Assembly (NCBI GenBank): GCA_035654775.1
Contig: DASRWB010000019.1
Span: 1-26,935 of the forward strand
Direction: 5' to 3'
Length of the DNA stretch: 26,935 nt
Origin: HKST-UBA85 sp035654775
GTDB taxonomy: Bacteria; Bacteroidota; Bacteroidia; Flavobacteriales; Flavobacteriaceae
A program made the translations under genes and the position numbers. The first letter of the stretch is position 1; the number at the start of each line of letters is the position of its first letter. The notes beneath the pieces were generated by a model. It did not search any database, had not been told where the DNA came from, and was given only the letters and a program-made list of their open reading frames with translations. This document shows, piece by piece, positions 24,398-26,935 of the stretch.

Positions 24398-26038
24398 TTA
24401 GTTTTTTGCCATTTTGGCATTACTGTTATTTTTTTTACACTTGAGTGCGGCTTTAACGAAGGCCACAAATAAGGGGTGTGGGTTTGCCACCGTACTTTTG
24501 TATTCGGGGTGATATTGTACCCCGACAAACCATGGGTGTTGGGGGATTTCAATAATTTCGACCAGTCCGGTGTCGGGGTTAATTCCCGTGGCTATCATTC
24601 CGGCTACTTCCATTTGTTGTTTGTAGGAGCTGTTAAACTCGTATCGGTGTCGGTGTCGTTCGTTTACGGTTTCGGTTTTATAGACTTTGGCAGCGATTGA
24701 GTTGGGCATTAATTTACAGGTCCAGGCTCCGAGTCGCATGGTTCCGCCTTTATGTGTTATGTTTTTTTGTTCTTCCATAAGGTCGATTACCGGATGTGGT
24801 GTATTGGGGTTCATTTCGGTGGAATTGGCCTCATGGAGTCCCAGTTGATTACGGGCGAATTCGATTACTGCCATTTGCATGCCCAGGCATATTCCCAGGA
24901 AAGGGACGTTGTGTTGTCGAACGTATTGAATGGCGTCTATTTTTCCTTCGATACCTCTTTCGCCAAAACCGGGTGCAACGAGTACGCCGTGGAGATGCGA
25001 GAGTTTTAATTTAATGTTTTCGGGATTTAGGTATTCGGAATGGATGGGTTCAACATTGACTTTGACTTCGTTTTCGGCACCGGCGTGTATGAAGGCTTCA
25101 AGTATAGACTTGTAGCTGTCCTGGAGTTCTACGTATTTACCGATAAGTCCGATATTGACTTCGGTTAGCGGGTTTTTTATTCGGGTTAGGAATTTATCCC
25201 ATTGGGTTAGGTTGGGTTCGGCGCTAGGCAGGTTTAGTTTTTTAAGGACTACTTTGTCCAGGCCTTGTTTGAGCATTAGTTTAGGTACGTCGTAAATGGT
25301 GGATGCATCGATAGACTGAATGACAGCTTCTTCTCGGACATTGCAAAAGAGGGCGAGTTTTCGCCTGAGCTCCTGAGGGAGCTCGTGTTCGGTTCTGCAT
25401 ACGAGTACATCGGCTTGTACTCCGCTTTCCATTAGTGTTTTAATGCTGTGTTGCGTGGGTTTGGTTTTTAGTTCGCCTGCTGCGGACAGGTATGGGACAA
25501 GGGTTAGGTGTATAACGATAGCATTGTGTTCGCCGAGGTCCCATTTGAGTTGTCGTACGGCTTCGATATAGGGTAGTGATTCGATATCGCCTACGGTTCC
25601 TCCTATTTCGGTGATTACGATGTCGTAATTACCGGAGTTTCCGAGTATTTGGATGCGTTCTTTAATTTCGTCGGTGATGTGTGGGATTACCTGCACGGTT
25701 TTACCGAGGAACTCTCCGCGTCGTTCTTTTTCGATTACGCTTTGGTATATGCGTCCTGTGGTTACGTTATTGGCCTGGCTTGTGGGTGTGTTCAGGAAGC
25801 GTTCGTAGTGGCCGAGGTCAAGGTCGGTTTCGGCGCCGTCTTCGGTGACGTAGCATTCGCCGTGTTCGTAGGGATTGAGTGTTCCGGGGTCTATATTGAT
25901 ATAGGGGTCGAGTTTTTGAATGGTTACGCGGTATCCTTGCGCTTGCAGGAGTTTGGCGAGTGAGGCTGCGATGATTCCTTTTCCTAGGGAAGAGGTTACG
26001 CCTCCGGTAACAAAGATGTATTTGGTAGAAGTTGTCAT
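24398..26038 (-). CDS. pyrG: CTP synthase
   Basis: CTP synthase converts UTP, ATP and glutamine to CTP, the last step of de novo pyrimidine nucleotide synthesis. The 546-residue protein has the N-terminal synthetase domain (TGGVTSSLGKGI at 11-22, and TEIGGTVGDIES at 143-154) and a C-terminal class I glutamine amidotransferase domain with Cys384 in GICLGMQMA and the His510-Glu512 pair in QYHPEY. The length is standard. A TAnnTTTG box lies upstream, and yidC follows. Confidence 0.98.
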   Translation of the reverse strand: MTTSTKYIFVTGGVTSSLGKGIIAASLAKLLQAQGYRVTIQKLDPYINIDPGTLNPYEHGECYVTEDGAETDLDLGHYERFLNTPTSQANNVTTGRIYQSVIEKERRGEFLGKTVQVIPHITDEIKERIQILGNSGNYDIVITEIGGTVGDIESLPYIEAVRQLKWDLGEHNAIVIHLTLVPYLSAAGELKTKPTQHSIKTLMESGVQADVLVCRTEHELPQELRRKLALFCNVREEAVIQSIDASTIYDVPKLMLKQGLDKVVLKKLNLPSAEPNLTQWDKFLTRIKNPLTEVNIGLIGKYVELQDSYKSILEAFIHAGAENEVKVNVEPIHSEYLNPENIKLKLSHLHGVLVAPGFGERGIEGKIDAIQYVRQHNVPFLGICLGMQMAVIEFARNQLGLHEANSTEMNPNTPHPVIDLMEEQKNITHKGGTMRLGAWTCKLMPNSIAAKVYKTETVNERHRHRYEFNSSYKQQMEVAGMIATGINPDTGLVEIIEIPQHPWFVGVQYHPEYKSTVANPHPLFVAFVKAALKCKKNNSNAKMAKN

Positions 26039-26058
26039 GTTGCGCTTATAAACGCAGG

Positions 26059-26066
26059 CAAATTTA
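26059..26066 (-). promoter_or_regulatory. -7 promoter box for pyrG
   Basis: The minus-strand sequence TAAATTTG is a perfect TAnnTTTG match, 20 bases before the pyrG start. The -33 element is not clear. Confidence 0.5.
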
Positions 26067-26105
26067 CAAATAAGAATTGAAACTGTGGTAAAAAGAATTT
26101 ATTTT

Positions 26106-26185
26106 AAGGTACGATGGTGGAATGGTACAACGGTGTAGTGGTATCATGGTATCATGGTGTTATGTGCAAGGGTGTTGTGGTGTAC
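26106..26185. repeat. Degenerate 8-bp tandem array
   Basis: Ten consecutive 8-base units in constant phase fit a loose ATGGTNNN consensus: AAGGTACG, ATGGTGGA, ATGGTACA, ACGGTGTA, GTGGTATC, ATGGTATC, ATGGTGTT, ATGTGCAA, GGGTGTTG, TGGTGTAC. A further pair TTATGGCT, CTATGGCT occurs in the same phase at 26194-26209. Confidence 0.7.
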
Positions 26186-26294
26186 CGGCGAGGTTATGGC
26201 TCTATGGCTTGAGGGTTGTTGCTATTGGTATAGGTATATTAAATTGGTTTTTAAGGGTGGATTTGGGGTGTTTTTTAGGGTTTTGTTATTCGGG

Positions 26295-26441
26295 TTATGT
26301 ACGGCTTATGTACGGGATATCCTCGGCTTATCTACGGGGCATGTATGAATCATATACGCTATAGATACGCTATGCATACGCTATAGATACGCTATACATA
26401 CGCTATAGATACGCTATACATACGCTATACATACAGTATAG
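26295..26441. repeat. 11-bp tandem array with degenerate left flank
   Basis: From 26354 to 26441 eight 11-base units follow ATACGCTATRS. Units 1-7 differ only in the last two bases (AG, GC, AG, AC, AG, AC, AC). Unit 8 is ATACAGTATAG. The same 11-base phase continues to the left, from 26295, through diverged units such as TTATGTACGGC, TTATGTACGGG, ATATCCTCGGC and TTATCTACGGG. The total is about 13 units over 147 bases. Confidence 0.9.
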
Positions 26442-26442
26442 C
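26424..26442. repeat. Hairpin closing the 11-bp array
   Basis: GCTATAC (26424-26430) and GTATAGC (26436-26442) form a perfect 7-bp stem with a 5-base loop. It is made by the last regular unit and the deviant final unit, and is followed by TTTTGG. Confidence 0.6.
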
Positions 26443-26529
26443 TTTTGGATTTTAAAGGGATTTTTTGTTTTTTTTAAGAACGGTAAGCTATTGATTACTA
26501 ATGTAGTAAAAAATAATGATATAAGTGGA

Positions 26530-26571
26530 TTAGTTGTTAGTTTTTAGTTGTTAGTCGGTAGTCGGTAGTGT
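26530..26571. repeat. 7-bp tandem array
   Basis: Six consecutive 7-base units are in phase: TTAGTTG, TTAGTTT, TTAGTTG, TTAGTCG, GTAGTCG, GTAGTGT. The consensus is KTAGTYG. Confidence 0.8.
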
Positions 26572-26584
26572 ATGTACGTCCCTG

Positions 26585-26616
26585 ATATAGGTTGACTACT
26601 TAACGTCAATTTATAT
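26585..26616. repeat. Imperfect 12-bp inverted repeat
   Basis: ATATAGGTTGAC (26585-26596) and GTCAATTTATAT (26605-26616) are reverse complements at 10 of 12 positions, with an 8-base loop. No T run follows, so it is not an ordinary terminator. Confidence 0.55.
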
Positions 26617-26738
26617 GAAAGTGAATGTAAAACCCAATTTCATTTCCCCTTACCCTAAGGTTTTTTAGGAAAGACAAGGCGTTTTCCATTGACTGTGTTA
26701 TTTAAAGAGATGCTCCCGATGGGTTGGGGGATGAAGAG

Positions 26739-26759
26739 ATGCTGAAATGAATTCAGCAT
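26739..26759. repeat. REP-like palindrome (ATGCTGAA stem)
   Basis: ATGCTGAA and TTCAGCAT form a perfect 8-bp stem with the 5-base loop ATGAA, followed by GACA. From memory, the motif with GAGATGCTGAA before it and CAGCATGACA around it is a frequent dispersed intergenic palindrome in Bacteroidota. Confidence 0.65.
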
Positions 26760-26768
26760 GACACCTGT

Positions 26769-26786
26769 TTCCCGATGGGTCGGGAA
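26769..26786. repeat. REP-like palindrome (TTCCCGA stem)
   Basis: TTCCCGA and TCGGGAA form a perfect 7-bp stem with the tetraloop TGGG. A diverged copy (CTCCCGATGGGTTGGGG) is at 26713-26729, and a half copy (GGGTCGGGAG) is at 26789-26798. Confidence 0.65.
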
Positions 26787-26835
26787 GTGGGTCGGGAGAT
26801 GGGTTTTTTGCGAATTAAATGAGGTTTTGGCGGGC

Positions 26836-26853
26836 ATCTCGACAAGCTCGATG
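26836..26853. repeat. REP-like element with TCGA arms
   Basis: CATCTCGACAAGCTCGATG contains TCGA on both sides of CAAGC, with imperfect outer pairing. Related CTCGACAAGCTCGA-type sequences are, from memory, common dispersed repeats in this phylum. Confidence 0.45.
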
Positions 26854-26935
26854 TGACATTGTTGCAGTGGGTTTCGTTGTGGGGCTTCGGGAGAGGTGTT
26901 TTGAGGGGGTTTTGTTCGAGTTTCGTTCGAGACTT

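Larger units (their letters stand above)
26039..26935. other. Gene-free, repeat-rich intergenic region upstream of pyrG
   Basis: About 900 bases hold no credible coding sequence. Open frames here are made of repeat units and lack a domain or any coding-like composition. In order the stretch holds the pyrG promoter box, an 8-bp periodic array (26106-26185), an unremarkable G/T-rich stretch, an 11-bp array (26295-26441), a T-rich segment, a 7-bp array (26530-26571), an imperfect inverted repeat (26585-26616), and a group of small palindromes (26713-26852). The plus strand is visibly richer in G than C through much of it. The right-hand end of the window may lie just before another gene. Confidence 0.8.

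Noticed and set aside
24346..24552. 68-codon minus-strand frame over the 3' end of pyrG
   Set aside because: It overlaps pyrG in another frame on the same strand and has no independent support.
26122..26364. Overlapping plus-strand frames of 64-80 codons upstream of pyrG
   Set aside because: They are built from the 8-bp and 11-bp repeats, have odd Gly/Cys/Trp-rich composition and show no domain.
26295..26441. Possible CRISPR array
   Set aside because: Units are 11 bases with no unique spacers, and there are no cas genes in the window.
26655..26837. 60-codon minus-strand frame containing VMLNSFQHLF
   Set aside because: It is read from the REP-like palindromes. Strings like MLNSFQHL are, from memory, widespread spurious translations of such repeats rather than protein.

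Overview
This window is chromosomal DNA from a member of the Bacteroidota, most likely a marine-type Flavobacteriaceae. The evidence is a DUF2795 gene followed by a 1118-residue SecA without the zinc-binding tail, a giant secreted protein with a type IX secretion (T9SS) sorting domain, a surface lipoprotein with an S-D-D-D signal after the lipobox cysteine, adjacent pyrG and yidC, TAnnTTTG-type promoter boxes, and a G+C content that looks close to 40 percent. I see no integrated phage, complete insertion sequence, CRISPR array, tRNA or rRNA.

Layout from left to right. The plus strand carries the 3' end of a DUF2795 gene with its terminator, then secA with its terminator, then a 1461-residue multidomain T9SS substrate (beta-propeller, calcium-binding repeats, laminin-G-like, ASH, malectin, Ig-like, HYR and sorting domains). 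A minus-strand cluster reads ECF sigma factor, membrane-anchored regulator (likely anti-sigma), exported coiled-coil/beta-helix-like protein, and LytM-type M23 protein. Divergent from it are a DUF2911 protein and the MeaB GTPase, translationally coupled by a GTGA overlap. A minus-strand envelope cluster follows: MATE exporter, small acidic protein, PAP2 phosphatase, glycosyltransferase family 9 and a nucleotide-sugar epimerase, nearly all touching or overlapping. Next come mnmA with a nitronate monooxygenase/FabK-like gene (minus), a three-FAS1 surface lipoprotein (plus), a MORN/YwqK repeat protein (minus), and pyrG with yidC (minus).

The last roughly 900 bases (26039-26935), upstream of pyrG, have no credible gene. 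They hold three separate short tandem arrays with periods of 8, 11 and 7 bases, an imperfect 12-base inverted repeat, and a cluster of small REP-like palindromes. This accessory patch and the ECF cluster are the two parts most worth a second look.

Most of the window is housekeeping and envelope biology: Sec export (SecA), membrane insertion (YidC), surface secretion (T9SS substrate and lipoprotein), lipid-linked sugar chemistry (epimerase, GT9, PAP2), and an envelope-responsive sigma factor candidate. I did not find anything I can defend as a wholly new defence or catalytic system. The ECF/coiled-coil/M23 cluster is the best candidate for an under-described one.
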